From an uncultured Prevotella sp. (lineage in GTDB: Bacteria > Bacteroidota > Bacteroidia > Bacteroidales > Bacteroidaceae), in contig CAMVSV010000025.1 of the NCBI GenBank assembly GCA_947170265.1, positions 1-36,183 on the forward strand: DNA of 36,183 bases, written 5' to 3'. Each line of letters begins with the position of its first letter. Within the stretch, counting starts at the first letter, position 1. Shown piece by piece: positions 7,480 through 16,820 of the stretch. Under the pieces are notes generated by a model that did not search any database, had not been told where the DNA came from, and saw only the letters and a program-made list of their open reading frames with translations. The position numbers were made by a program, and so were the translations under genes.

Positions 7480-8520
7480 ATGGACTTTACAACACCTATC
7501 GACATTCAGGCCGTCATCACGGCCGTGCGTGAGCATCAAGACCTGCTCATCACGCTTGATGCCATGGAGGCGAACGAAATCCTCCAGCATTTCACCCTCA
7601 TCCCTGGCGTCAAGGACAGCATCGTCCTCGGACGCACCACTCTTGGAAAGAACTCTCATAAATATACCGGCAAGTTCACTGGCGTGACAGCTGACGGTAA
7701 GATCGTGCCACGAACACTGACCGTGCGCCCTTGTGTCATGGAGATGGAGGATGAGCCGGAGCGTTACCGCCGCTGGTACCTCACCGACATCGCCGGAGGT
7801 CTCGACCCTAACCGCCATCCGTTTGAGGTTTGGCTCAACAACTATGGCGTCAAGGAGGCTCAGGCAGAGCTGCACGACGTGCTTCTCACCGCCAAGTACG
7901 ACGCAGATCCGGATAAGACCGACCTCTCCGATTCTTTCGACGGAATCCTCACCATCGTGGAGAAGGAAAAGACAGACAACAACATCTCCATCGCCCTTGG
8001 CAACATGTATGCTACAGGTGTGCTCACCCGTGCCAACATCGGTACCAAGCTGCTCGAGATGTGGCGAGCAATGCCTGACTCCTTCAAAAAGAAGCAGTCG
8101 AAACTCTATCTTTCCACCAATCTCGGAGAGATGTACGACGACTGGCTTGACGACCAGGGCACGCTCGTAACAGGATCCGGTGCGGAGACGGCATCACAGC
8201 AGTTCCTGCGCAACACCAACCGCAAGGTGGAGATCGTGCGCCTCTCAGGCATGCCATCCGGCTCGCAGTTCGTGATGCTCACATTCAAGGACAATATCTG
8301 CTGGGCTACCGACAACATCTCCGACATGCAGCAGCTCAAGCCGTTCGCCTCTGGCAATCCGTACACCTACACTGCTGCCGGCAAGTATGTCATCGGATTC
8401 CAGTTCGTATGCCTCGACAAGTCCATGTTCTGCGTGAACGACCAGCCTGTGACACCGGCATCCGGTGACACTGAAGGCGGTGACACTGAAGGCGGTGACA
8501 CTGAAGGCGGTGAAGGATAA
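7480..8520 (+). CDS. Major capsid protein (probable HK97 fold)
   Basis: This encodes 346 residues, directly after the protease-scaffold gene, where the major capsid gene is expected. The N-terminus (MDFTTPIDIQAVITAVREHQ) is helical. The middle carries 'RTLTVRPCVMEMEDEPERYR' and 'GLDPNRHPFEVWL', patterns seen in capsid proteins of Bacteroidetes phages, and residues 180-260 include 'NIGTKLLEMWRAMPDSFKKK', like the spine region of HK97-type capsids. The last 18 residues are three GDTEG-type repeats, an acidic, likely exposed tail. The fold is inferred from position and pattern, not from a search. Confidence 0.75.
   Translation: MDFTTPIDIQAVITAVREHQDLLITLDAMEANEILQHFTLIPGVKDSIVLGRTTLGKNSHKYTGKFTGVTADGKIVPRTLTVRPCVMEMEDEPERYRRWYLTDIAGGLDPNRHPFEVWLNNYGVKEAQAELHDVLLTAKYDADPDKTDLSDSFDGILTIVEKEKTDNNISIALGNMYATGVLTRANIGTKLLEMWRAMPDSFKKKQSKLYLSTNLGEMYDDWLDDQGTLVTGSGAETASQQFLRNTNRKVEIVRLSGMPSGSQFVMLTFKDNICWATDNISDMQQLKPFASGNPYTYTAAGKYVIGFQFVCLDKSMFCVNDQPVTPASGDTEGGDTEGGDTEGGEG
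8464..8513 (+). repeat. Tandem 15-bp repeat at the 3' end of the capsid gene
   Basis: Three perfect copies of GGTGACACTGAAGGC (8464-8508) plus a 5-nt partial copy. The repeat is in frame and encodes GDTEG units, so copy-number changes would lengthen or shorten the acidic capsid tail without a frameshift. Confidence 0.85.
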
Positions 8521-8562
8521 AAAAGAGACCGTAAACATTATCAACCCCAAAAACTGAATATT

Positions 8563-9159
8563 ATGCCTGAAAAATGTATATCACTTGCTGACATCGACGA
8601 GGCTATCAGCTGCGATGAGCTTGACAACCTCGCTGGTATCGTACAGCAGATTATCTACGGCTACTGGGATGAGGTGGAAGTGTGGCCTGAGTTTCCAGCT
8701 CCGACCGCCGACACACCGATGACCCTCGACCAAGCTGGGAAATGGGATGGCAACATCACCATGAAAGAAGGCAAGCGGGCCTACAGGCTCGTTGTCACCG
8801 ACGGAGCAGGCACACTCACCATCACCGACCAGGGAGAAGCCGGTGGGGAATCTGTGCGCTACCAGCTCGACGTGGAGCGTGCCAAGATGTCGGCTGTCAT
8901 CTTCGGATTTGAAAATGCCACCCGTGGCCGCCGCCTCTTCGTGCTGGTGCAGGACAAGAACGGAACAACGTACCTGATGGGCGACAAGCTCAACGCCTGC
9001 AAGCGTGTGGCAGCAGACGCCGCCACCACAGGGACGGCTGCTGAAAGCGATGTGAACAAGACACCGCTGAGGTTCCAGTATGACTGTGCCCGCAAGCTCA
9101 TCTATACCGGAGATCCTGAAGCTTTGCTCACTGCAGCCCAGTCCGGCAACAATGGATAA
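8563..9159 (+). CDS. Probable major tail tube protein
   Basis: This encodes 198 residues, 42 nt after the capsid gene. The C-terminal half alternates strands and turns (RGRRLFVLVQDKNGTTYLMG, then TPLRFQYDCARKLIYTG), which resembles tail tube subunits of Bacteroidetes siphophages: a strand, a D-x-NG turn, a 'G..l' strand and a final strand ending in 'F.y.c'. The N-terminal 45 residues are acidic. A strong terminator follows at 9199, typical after highly expressed capsid and tube genes. A head-decoration protein is the main alternative. Confidence 0.5.
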   Translation: MPEKCISLADIDEAISCDELDNLAGIVQQIIYGYWDEVEVWPEFPAPTADTPMTLDQAGKWDGNITMKEGKRAYRLVVTDGAGTLTITDQGEAGGESVRYQLDVERAKMSAVIFGFENATRGRRLFVLVQDKNGTTYLMGDKLNACKRVAADAATTGTAAESDVNKTPLRFQYDCARKLIYTGDPEALLTAAQSGNNG

Positions 9160-9198
9160 GCTCTGTTAACTGCCCTTTTACGATTTTATCTTCATTCG

Positions 9199-9238
9199 CC
9201 GCCCCTGATGGTGTACCCTCACCGTGGGGGCGGTTTTT
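9199..9238 (+). terminator. Strong Rho-independent terminator after the capsid/tube genes
   Basis: CCGCCCC pairs with GGGGCGG (7 bp, all GC), with an inner GGTG/CACC stem, followed by five T. It shows that the ATG of the next gene must lie downstream; the in-frame GTG at 9224 is inside the terminator. Confidence 0.85.
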
Positions 9239-9265
9239 CCATTTAACGAGAAAAAGAATAGGATC

Positions 9266-10255
9266 ATGTTTTTTACCGCAAGTTCATGGAATATTGATGA
9301 GGTGAGCAAAATCATTCCTGTCAGTTCTGCCCTCTCTTTTGAGAAGGTTCAGTCATCCCTGCTGTCTGTCGATGACCTTTTCCTCATGCCTGTGCTTGGG
9401 GATGAGATGATGACTGTGGCGCAGGGCATATTCGAACGTGACGAACAGCAGCGTTCCGACTTGGAAAAGATGATCCTGCGACAGCTCCAGGTGGCCACGC
9501 TCAACCTGGCTTTCTGGTATGACTTCCAGGAACTCAATCTGAGGATTACCGACCAGGGATTCCAGCGGCAGACAACCGACAACTTCACCTCAGCATACAA
9601 ATATCAGGAGGATGCCCTGAAGAGAGGCTTCCGGAACAAAGGGCTCAATGCGCTCGACTCCATACTGGAGATTCTCGAGCAGCACACTGGCGACTTTCCG
9701 AAATACACCCATTCACCAGCTTACACAGACATGCGGAAGAGAGTGGTGCAGAAAGCCAAGGAGGTCAATGAGGTGTGCTACATCCACAATTCCCAGCTCA
9801 TCTTCCGCCGGCTGATTCCGATCCTGAAAGAACTGGAAGACACCAACCTGCCAATCATCCTTGGCTCCAGACTCAATGACCAACTGAAAAAAGCCATTCA
9901 GAAGAACCGAACGTCGGAACAGGTGGGTGATACCACTTACGAGGAATTGCGGCTGAGGTGTGTGGCGTATCTCTCGCTGAAAGCATGTGCCCAGCTGGTG
10001 AGGCAGACCGGTTCCCTCACTGACCGAGGATTATATTTCATCAGCGTGGCTTCCTCTGGCGAGAATAACGAGGTTCGTGAACCAGCTGACGGAGAGGCCG
10101 CAGTGAGGCTTGCTTCCACCATGGAGCAGTCGGCGGCTGCCTATTCCGCGTCACTCACATCCTTCATCGAATATTATATCCCGGATCTGTTCACTGGGCA
10201 TGATGCCGATGTGCTGAAAAGAGACAATGACCATAAGAGGACTTTCTGGGCATGA
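9266..10255 (+). CDS. DUF6712-like phage protein, probable head-tail connector or assembly factor
   Basis: This encodes 329 residues from ATG 9266; the upstream GTG lies within the terminator hairpin and is rejected. The sequence is mainly helical and acidic, with 'LPIILGSRLNDQLKKAIQKN' (about 205-224) and a Leu-rich central region. It resembles DUF6712-type proteins found after capsid genes in Bacteroidetes phages. No enzyme motif, signal peptide or membrane segment. The 3' end overlaps the next gene by the ATGA overlap at 10252. A connector or assembly role is inferred from position. Confidence 0.5.
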   Translation: MFFTASSWNIDEVSKIIPVSSALSFEKVQSSLLSVDDLFLMPVLGDEMMTVAQGIFERDEQQRSDLEKMILRQLQVATLNLAFWYDFQELNLRITDQGFQRQTTDNFTSAYKYQEDALKRGFRNKGLNALDSILEILEQHTGDFPKYTHSPAYTDMRKRVVQKAKEVNEVCYIHNSQLIFRRLIPILKELEDTNLPIILGSRLNDQLKKAIQKNRTSEQVGDTTYEELRLRCVAYLSLKACAQLVRQTGSLTDRGLYFISVASSGENNEVREPADGEAAVRLASTMEQSAAAYSASLTSFIEYYIPDLFTGHDADVLKRDNDHKRTFWA

Positions 10256-11046
10256 GAACACTCACTTATCAGTACCCTGTCTGTATGGGTTTGTTCCACA
10301 GGTCAAGGCAAACAGCTTTGCCTGAGCGGTATGATGAGCTGTCGGGTGAGCAGTTCCAGGCTGTCGTCCTGCTATCTAAAGGCTGGATCACAGAACCGCT
10401 GTTCTTCTCCCGGTTCTTCAACATTCCGCTCCGCCTGCTGCCATCGATTGACTCCTACGTGGCGTATCAGCTCAACACAACCCTCGACTTCCTGCGAAAA
10501 CTGCAGCCGGTGAACAAGATGCTCATTCCATCCCTCACTGCGATAATCAACGGCCGCCATACCATGCTGCTTCCACCGGAGGAGAAACTTGCAGGGATGA
10601 CCTTCCAGCAGTTTATGACTGTCGATACGTTCCACTCCTGGTATGTCTATTCGGAGAAAGTGGACTATCTGCACAGCTTTGTAGCGGCACTTTATACGGA
10701 TCCGTCGGTTCCATTTTCAAAAATGGTCCTGGACAGTCAGGTGGAGGGTATCCTCTCCATGGAGCGCAACACCCGGGAACTCTTTGAGGCTATATCGGTG
10801 AATTGGATGCTGGTGAAAATGTGGCTGTCGGATTCTTATCCGCAACTCTTTCCGTCGCTCACTCCTACCAGCACCCCGTCTGACCAGAAACCGAAGAAGA
10901 CAAAACCATCATCCTGGTTGCCTGTATTCGATGCGCTGGTGGACGATGACCTTACGAGGGTGGAGACCTACCAGACACTGCAGGCCATCGATGTGATACG
11001 CATCATCAACCGAAAAATCGCAGATCAAAAAAAGAAAAAGAAATGA
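10252..11046 (+). CDS. Phage structural-block protein, unknown
   Basis: This encodes 264 residues, coupled to the upstream gene (ATGA overlap) and to the next gene (11043-11046). It is helical, with 'ELSGEQFQAVVLLSKGW' near residue 29 and a Lys/Pro-rich linker at about 207-222, and ends in six consecutive Lys. No membrane or signal segment. The three-gene run with coupled starts ending at the large terminase suggests packaging or neck assembly, but tail-assembly chaperone is also possible. Not recognised by motif. Confidence 0.5.
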   Translation: MRTLTYQYPVCMGLFHRSRQTALPERYDELSGEQFQAVVLLSKGWITEPLFFSRFFNIPLRLLPSIDSYVAYQLNTTLDFLRKLQPVNKMLIPSLTAIINGRHTMLLPPEEKLAGMTFQQFMTVDTFHSWYVYSEKVDYLHSFVAALYTDPSVPFSKMVLDSQVEGILSMERNTRELFEAISVNWMLVKMWLSDSYPQLFPSLTPTSTPSDQKPKKTKPSSWLPVFDALVDDDLTRVETYQTLQAIDVIRIINRKIADQKKKKK

Positions 11047-11528
11047 AAGCACAGTCTATCCGTGAGTATTTTTGTTTCCTGGCTGAACAGCATTGCCAGG
11101 TGAGGCACAACCCAGATGGTGACATCCATTTCTCATCCCTGCTGGAAGAGGCGCAGAACCTGTATGCGAGGAAAATGCATTATCCCTGTGTGGTACTCAA
11201 CACCGCCGATTACGATGGCTTCACGTCCAACATCATGTCGCGTGAAGTGTCGCTGCTCTTTCTTGATCATTGCAAGGACAGTGGCGACTATGACCGTGTG
11301 AAGGCGATTTTCGACGGCACCGAAAACATTATGAAAGACTTCATACGCCGGATGATGCGTGATAAGGCCAAAGGAGAGCCTGTGGTGAGCCGCATCAGTC
11401 AGGAGCAGATGGAAGCTCACCAGATTTATCTGGAGTCTGCTGGGCTGTATGGATGGGCTCTTTTTTTCGTGGTCCCTGAATTTCTCAACACCAAGGATTG
11501 TGACAACGTTTTTGATGATGGCAAATGA
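11043..11528 (+). CDS. Unidentified protein upstream of large terminase
   Basis: This encodes 161 residues, overlapping both neighbours by ATGA (11043-11046 and 11525-11528). The sequence is helical with several aromatic patches (LYARKMHYPCVVL, GLYGWALFFVVPEFL near 134-148). Small terminase would be a natural occupant of this place, but no helix-turn-helix is evident, and a better candidate lies at 17605. Function unknown. Confidence 0.5.
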   Translation: MKAQSIREYFCFLAEQHCQVRHNPDGDIHFSSLLEEAQNLYARKMHYPCVVLNTADYDGFTSNIMSREVSLLFLDHCKDSGDYDRVKAIFDGTENIMKDFIRRMMRDKAKGEPVVSRISQEQMEAHQIYLESAGLYGWALFFVVPEFLNTKDCDNVFDDGK

Positions 11529-13264
11529 GTAAGGAGCAGAGCATATACGAGCAAGACATTCAAGTCAATCCGGCGCAGCTGGCCTATTGGATGATGCCGG
11601 CGAAGAACAAGTATGCCATCTACAGCCGTGGAACGGGCAAGTCATTCATCGTGGGAGCGGAGATTGACGAGAACGTCCGGATCATGCCGCGAGGGGTGAC
11701 GACACTCACGCAGGCAACCTACGGGCAGGCTCTCACCAAGACGCTGCCGTCCTCCTTCAAGATGCTGGAGATGCTCGGCTATAAGAAATATGACAGCACC
11801 ACCAAACAGGGGGATTATGTCGTCTGCCGCAAGCCTCCTGAAGGATGGTACCTGCCTTACGAACATCTGCTTTCCTACGAGCATTGCATCACCTTCTCCA
11901 ACGGTCACTGCCTGTATATCCTCTCTCAGGATGGCAACAGTCGCGGACCCAATGCCGACTACAACATCACAGACGAGGCCCTGACCATTGACAAGGAACA
12001 GTTTGACCAGGAGGTGGCACCGACCAACCGCGGAAACGAACCCATTTTCGGTAAGTTTTCAAAAAATCCGGTGTATAAGCACCATGGCAACACCTTCCTC
12101 AGCTCCATGCCTTACGAGAACAGCCAGAAATGGCTGCTCGAACCAGCTAAATATTATGAGGAGGAAAGGGGCGTCCATCTTTTTGATGTGTGGAACAAGG
12201 TGGTGCGTCTGCAGATGCAGCTTATCGACGCCAAGGCGGCCGGCGACCGCAGCCTCTTCCGGGAGATATGGAATGAGGTGTGCCGGCTCAGGAAGACCAT
12301 CACACCGTTTGTCTCTAAAGATGGGACCCTGTTTATCCTGGCTTCGATCTTCGACAACCTTGCGAATGTGGGGCTCTCGTATGTGATGAACCAATATGGC
12401 GTGATGGACAAACTGACTTTCATGATTGAGATATTGAACTACATCGTCGATAAGATTGACAACTGTTACTACAATCTTGACGAACGCCACAAATACTATA
12501 ACGCCACGAACGATTCCTACATTCAGGATTTTGCAGAGAACACCGACTTCAACTGGGCACAGCTGGAGGATGCCCATTCGCTGATGGATGCCGACTGCAA
12601 CCCCAACAAGCCTCTGGAGATTGTGTTCGACTGGGGATCATCAGGCTCGTTCATGGAGGTGGCGCAGGAATCCAACTACGATTGGAACGCGCGGCAGGAC
12701 ATCAGTCAGAAATATCCTGGAAGGGTGGTGGACAACACCATCAACGAGTTCTTCGTCCACAATGATGAGTCGGACACCATGGTCAACGCCCTCGTTGACA
12801 AATTCATCCATTATTACAGGTTTCATGTCAACAAGATGGTGGATTTCTACCGTGACCGCTATGGTGACCACCGGTCTGCCTCCAGCAAGCGGACATATAA
12901 CGAGATTGCCATCCGGAGGCTGGAGAGCTCAGGGTGGACCGTAAGGCAATTCACTCACCGTGGCATGGAACCTCCGCAACATGATAAATACCTGCTGTGG
13001 GGATTCATCCTCAGTGAGAAAGACGAACGCTATCCCATCAAGCGGTTCAACGCCTCCAAATGCAAGCATATCCTCATTTCGATGAACAGCACCAGGGTGA
13101 AAGACAGCCAGGGAAAGTTCGTGAAGGACAAACGCTCTGAGCGAAATGCATCCATCGCACCTGAGGATGCCACCCACTTCGGTGATGCCGTGGATAAGCG
13201 AATCTGGACCAAATATGGCGACCTGCTGAAGGAAAATGCCTTCTATGTGCCTATAAGAGTGTGA
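11525..13264 (+). CDS. Terminase large subunit
   Basis: This encodes 579 residues. The ATPase domain has Walker A SRGTGKS at 34-40 and a Walker B-like ITDEA at 148-152 (Asp150, Glu151). The nuclease domain has IVFDWGSSGSF with Asp369, and a second acidic cluster in 'VDFYRDRYGDHR' at about 439-450, followed near the C-terminus by HFGDAVD. These are the expected motifs of a phage packaging motor, which cuts and pumps DNA into the prohead through the portal. Length fits the family. It starts in an ATGA overlap with the gene before. A 214-nt gap with a promoter follows. Confidence 0.85.
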   Translation: MSKEQSIYEQDIQVNPAQLAYWMMPAKNKYAIYSRGTGKSFIVGAEIDENVRIMPRGVTTLTQATYGQALTKTLPSSFKMLEMLGYKKYDSTTKQGDYVVCRKPPEGWYLPYEHLLSYEHCITFSNGHCLYILSQDGNSRGPNADYNITDEALTIDKEQFDQEVAPTNRGNEPIFGKFSKNPVYKHHGNTFLSSMPYENSQKWLLEPAKYYEEERGVHLFDVWNKVVRLQMQLIDAKAAGDRSLFREIWNEVCRLRKTITPFVSKDGTLFILASIFDNLANVGLSYVMNQYGVMDKLTFMIEILNYIVDKIDNCYYNLDERHKYYNATNDSYIQDFAENTDFNWAQLEDAHSLMDADCNPNKPLEIVFDWGSSGSFMEVAQESNYDWNARQDISQKYPGRVVDNTINEFFVHNDESDTMVNALVDKFIHYYRFHVNKMVDFYRDRYGDHRSASSKRTYNEIAIRRLESSGWTVRQFTHRGMEPPQHDKYLLWGFILSEKDERYPIKRFNASKCKHILISMNSTRVKDSQGKFVKDKRSERNASIAPEDATHFGDAVDKRIWTKYGDLLKENAFYVPIRV

Positions 13265-13430
13265 TATAAACTTAATTAAAAAACAAAAAACTGAATGTGA
13301 AATATTTGTTTTCGTCATTATTACGCAATTCAAAATCTCTCTCGCTCTGTAGCCTGACGCGCCCTAAACTGAGCGGAAATGCAAAGGGAAAAAATGTAGG
13401 AAATATGATGGGAGTGGTCCATCTTGTCCT

Positions 13431-13460
13431 ATTGTGTGACTTGCGTTTAACATAACTTTG
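13431..13460 (+). promoter_or_regulatory. Promoter for the holin-portal unit
   Basis: A -33-like ATTG at 13431-13434 and -7 box TAACTTTG at 13453-13460, spaced 18 nt, 18 nt before ATG 13479. The box overlaps a TTG in the holin frame at 13458, which argues that ATG 13479, not that TTG, is the start. Confidence 0.6.
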
Positions 13461-13478
13461 GAACAACAACATCAAACC

Positions 13479-14048
13479 ATGATCATCAAATTACTATCGA
13501 CATACGGATTCTCATCAGGGAAGGACTTCCTACTCTCGCTTTTCCCATCATTCAAGTATGGATCGGAGCGTATCGCACTTGCCCTGTCAACAGTGCTGGG
13601 TGCAGTGGCCAACTTCCTCGGACTGACACCAGCTTTGGTCCTGGCCATGTTCATTGCCGTGCTGGTGGAGACTTTCACTGGACGCAGGGCAAGCAAGAAA
13701 AGGGGAGAACCTTTTGAGAGCTACAAGTTCTCCCGGTGCATCATCAAAGTGTTTATATGGGTTGCCATTCTCTACATCCTACACTCGTTCGCCATGGAGA
13801 TGCAAGATTCCAGCAATGTGGTCTATCAGTTAGGCTATTATTTCTTTGTCATCCTGAAGCTCGTCACCATGGTCTATTTCGTAATCGAATACCTGACCAG
13901 CATTCTCGAGAACCTGGCAGAGATTGAGGGTAAGCCTAAAGACACACTGGTGAATGCCATGTGGGGAATGTTCAAGGATTTCCGTCTGAGGATGGCTGGT
14001 CTGTTGAAAAAGAAAGGAGGAAACAAGGATGGCGACAGCATGGAATAA
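13479..14048 (+). CDS. Phage holin (holin family 4 type)
   Basis: This encodes 189 residues from ATG 13479, chosen because the in-frame TTG at 13458 lies within the promoter -7 box. Three or more hydrophobic segments lie at about 32-64, 88-105 and 117-139. Between the first two is 'VETFTGRRASKKRGEPF', the charged loop typical of the toxin-secretion/phage-lysis holin family. The C-terminus is basic (GLLKKKGGNKDGD). It would form membrane pores for lysis timing. It lies 11.5 kb from the lysis enzyme gene, an uncommon separation. Its 3' end overlaps the next gene by 20 nt. Confidence 0.75.
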   Translation: MIIKLLSTYGFSSGKDFLLSLFPSFKYGSERIALALSTVLGAVANFLGLTPALVLAMFIAVLVETFTGRRASKKRGEPFESYKFSRCIIKVFIWVAILYILHSFAMEMQDSSNVVYQLGYYFFVILKLVTMVYFVIEYLTSILENLAEIEGKPKDTLVNAMWGMFKDFRLRMAGLLKKKGGNKDGDSME

Positions 14049-15138
14049 CATATACTTCGCTCAGGATGTGCCTGACCTCACCATTCCATGGACGGATGGT
14101 GATAAGCTGCGGATCATTGTAAGCGACAATGCCGGCAACGTGGTGGCCACAATCGATGAGGCATACGCGGCTGATCAGTCGGGCAACATCACCGTCACCA
14201 ACATCGGAGACCTTGCCATGGCTTATATAAGTCCATTCAGCCTTGATGGAGTACCAGCACATGGAACTCTGATCGCTCCATGGTGCCGTGTGGCGGTGAA
14301 TGTCATTCATGAGGATGAAACTACGACGACTTATTCCACAAAGATCTATTACGCCAAGGCAAGGACACACATAGCCAATCCCGAGCAATACATGGGATTT
14401 CTCTCTCGCTCCAGCCATAAGGTGATCACAACCGACGTACCAGTCTGCCTATCGACGGCTGCGTCCAATACCGTCAAGCTGGGTGTGGTCTATAAAAGCG
14501 GTATGATGAGATATGTGGAACTTCCGTTGACGGCACCAGGACAGTCCGGCATTGCAGTATATTTTCTGACTGTGGCTTATGTTGCGCAGCTGGCGGCCAC
14601 CGCCACGGAGCGGGAGATATCAGCCAAAGATATATACGAGATACGTGCGATGGTGATGTCTGGCGGCATGGCCATCGACAGCATCTCTTATGTCGTTGAC
14701 GGCTTTCATTCCCGCAACTCCACCGTCTTTCTCTTCACCAACTGTTTCGGCTGTCCGGAAGCGGAAGGATTCTTCGGAGCTGACAACCAAAACGTGGACA
14801 TGGACTCAGAGCAGGCTTTTATGGATAACCGCTACAGGAAAGCATGGGCCACTCTCACTGCCACAAACAAGGTGCATTCAGGTCATGTGACCAGAGACAA
14901 GTTCGCCTCACTCCATGATCTTGCCGTGGCTCCTAAAGTATATCTCATGAGGACTGATGACGACATGGAGGAAGTCACCATCACTGACATCGACTTCGAA
15001 TATGAGAAGCCAGTGGCAAGGCCTCAGTCTGTCGCCGTCACTTACAGGATTGCTGCCAAGACTCAGGATGTGTATGTCAGGGAGCTGAATCCGGCGGTGA
15101 GGGTGTTCGACGTAAGTTTCGACCAAAGCTTTGAATAA
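14029..15138 (+). CDS. Tail-associated structural protein of a Bacteroidetes phage type
   Basis: This encodes 369 residues, with an unusually good Shine-Dalgarno-like AAAGGAGG 7 nt before ATG 14029. It is beta-rich: the N-terminus carries 'DKLRIIVSDNAGNVVATID' and the C-terminus a repeated strand pattern (VTITDIDFEYEKPVARPQSV). The 'VFLFTNCFGCPEAEGFFG' segment at about 233-250 resembles a strand-rich domain seen in Bacteroidetes tail-associated proteins. No signal or membrane segment. It may be an adhesin or baseplate part; the exact role is unknown. It overlaps the holin gene by 20 nt. Confidence 0.5.
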   Translation: MATAWNNIYFAQDVPDLTIPWTDGDKLRIIVSDNAGNVVATIDEAYAADQSGNITVTNIGDLAMAYISPFSLDGVPAHGTLIAPWCRVAVNVIHEDETTTTYSTKIYYAKARTHIANPEQYMGFLSRSSHKVITTDVPVCLSTAASNTVKLGVVYKSGMMRYVELPLTAPGQSGIAVYFLTVAYVAQLAATATEREISAKDIYEIRAMVMSGGMAIDSISYVVDGFHSRNSTVFLFTNCFGCPEAEGFFGADNQNVDMDSEQAFMDNRYRKAWATLTATNKVHSGHVTRDKFASLHDLAVAPKVYLMRTDDDMEEVTITDIDFEYEKPVARPQSVAVTYRIAAKTQDVYVRELNPAVRVFDVSFDQSFE

Positions 15139-15139
15139 T

Positions 15140-15439
15140 ATGGAAAAGACTATCACCAGACAACAGATGCTCGATGAGCTGGATATCCGGCAGTTGCCCG
15201 ATGGAAGGAAGCGGATATTCTCCGTCAAGTTTGTGACAGCTGAAGGTAAGTTGAGGTTCTTCCCCCAGGCATACGCCTGTGGAGCCGGCAAGATGAACAA
15301 CAAAGTATATAGGCTGAGAGGCATCCAGCCATGCGACTGCCAGGGGGTGCCGGAGAAAGGCATGCATGTCTATCCAGTCCGGATCAACAACATCATCATG
15401 TATAACGGGAAGAAGGTCACGCCTAATGAGGACATCTAA
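15140..15439 (+). CDS. Small conserved phage protein, unknown
   Basis: This encodes 99 residues from ATG 15140, one nt after the previous stop. The pattern 'FSVKFVTAEGKLRFFPQAYAC', then 'YRLRGIQPCDCQ' and 'VYPVRINNIIMYNGKKV', is one I associate with a small family widespread near structural genes of Bacteroidetes phages. It has three Cys but no clear metal site. Function not known; position between tail and portal genes suggests assembly. Confidence 0.6.
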   Translation: MEKTITRQQMLDELDIRQLPDGRKRIFSVKFVTAEGKLRFFPQAYACGAGKMNNKVYRLRGIQPCDCQGVPEKGMHVYPVRINNIIMYNGKKVTPNEDI

Positions 15440-15453
15440 TAAAATGACACATC

Positions 15454-16806
15454 ATGGAAATACTCTTCAATAAACAAGGAACACCGCTGATTCTTTATGG
15501 CAATCAGATCTTCGGTGAGTCAACTGGTAAACCTGCTGACTACGAGGTGAGGAAACGGGATATCATCACTCCGTTCGAGGAATACGGCATCAACTACACC
15601 ATTTTCAAGGATTACAAGGTGGTCAACTGGGGCAAACACAACAACCGCTTCCCGCAGGAGGCAGCAAAGACAATCGGCTCGACTTCGGTGCTCAACACAG
15701 GACTGCGGTTCCTCCAGAACCTCACTTGTGGACAAGGACTGTTCGCCTGTCATGTGGAGGGCTACGACAAGGACGGCAACGAGATCCTCTCGCCGGTCAA
15801 CGATCCTAAGCTAAAGAAAATTCTCTCTTCACGAATGGTGCGCAGGTATCTGGAGCGGTCCTCGAGAGACTACTTCAAATATGGTATCTCTGCTGTGGAG
15901 ATGATGCCGTCCGGATCGCAGATTGTGGGACTCAATCCCATCAACCCGCTTTATTGGCGGTTGACTTTGCCTAATGAATATGGGATGATGAAATGTATCA
16001 TCTCCGGCGCATGGCCCAACACCCCTGACGACTCAGCTGTGGTGCTCGACACGCTGATGGACTATGATCCGGATCTGCAGTATGAAGCCATGCAGCTGAC
16101 AGGCAATGCCGATAAGCCATTTGTCTTCCTCGTCCGGGATTCATGGTCGAACGATGAGGTCTATGGAGAACCCATCTGGCTGTCTGCCTACGTTCTCGGT
16201 TGGGTGGATATCGCCCAGATGGTGCCGAAATTCCTGAAGAAAGCCTATAAGAACCAGATTACCTGGAAATGGCATGTGCAGATTCCTTATTCTTACTGGG
16301 ACAAACGTTATCCGGAGTCTCGTTATAAAGATGTGGAGGCAAGGAAGCTGGCCATCAACAAAGACATGGACAGGATTGAAGAGAACCTGTGTGGAGTGGA
16401 AAATGCGGAAAAACCGCTCTTCACCTTCTATGCGGTCAACGAAGCCAACGGCAAGGTGGAGGAGGAATGGAAGATCTCTGCGCTTGACAATAAGTACAAA
16501 GGTGGGGAGAACCTCGTGACATCAGCTGCCGCCAACTCTGAGATCCTCTTCACCCTCGGTGTCAACCCGAATGTGCTGGGTGCAGGTATGCCGGGAGGAA
16601 CCTATGCCGGAAATCAGGGTGGCTCCAATATCCGTGAGGCGTTCCTCGTGAATATCGCCAATTCCTGGATTCACCGGCAGAACTTCCTCGATCCTGTGTA
16701 TATGTATCTCCGCTCAATGGGATATGATGATATCGACATCCGGTACCGCAACACAGTATTGACCACACTTGACAGTGGGGCAGGCACTCAGAAAACGCTC
16801 TCTTAA
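15454..16806 (+). CDS. Portal protein
   Basis: This encodes 450 residues. The N-terminal half has 'FPQEAAKTIGSTSVLNTGLR', then 'FLQNLTCGQGL' and 'YLERSSRDYFKYGISAVE', matching portal clip and wing patterns. The C-terminal half contains 'SAAANSEILFTLGVNPNVLG', a glycine-rich loop and 'NIANSWIHRQNFLDPVYMYL', as in portals of Bacteroidetes phages. The size is right for a portal. The ring would sit at one capsid vertex and bind the large terminase. The gene lies 2.2 kb downstream of the terminase. Confidence 0.75.
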   Translation: MEILFNKQGTPLILYGNQIFGESTGKPADYEVRKRDIITPFEEYGINYTIFKDYKVVNWGKHNNRFPQEAAKTIGSTSVLNTGLRFLQNLTCGQGLFACHVEGYDKDGNEILSPVNDPKLKKILSSRMVRRYLERSSRDYFKYGISAVEMMPSGSQIVGLNPINPLYWRLTLPNEYGMMKCIISGAWPNTPDDSAVVLDTLMDYDPDLQYEAMQLTGNADKPFVFLVRDSWSNDEVYGEPIWLSAYVLGWVDIAQMVPKFLKKAYKNQITWKWHVQIPYSYWDKRYPESRYKDVEARKLAINKDMDRIEENLCGVENAEKPLFTFYAVNEANGKVEEEWKISALDNKYKGGENLVTSAAANSEILFTLGVNPNVLGAGMPGGTYAGNQGGSNIREAFLVNIANSWIHRQNFLDPVYMYLRSMGYDDIDIRYRNTVLTTLDSGAGTQKTLS

Positions 16807-16820
16807 TTCAACGACGAAAT

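Noticed and set aside
9224..9265. GTG start of the DUF6712-like gene
   Set aside because: It lies within the terminator hairpin; ATG 9266 is used.
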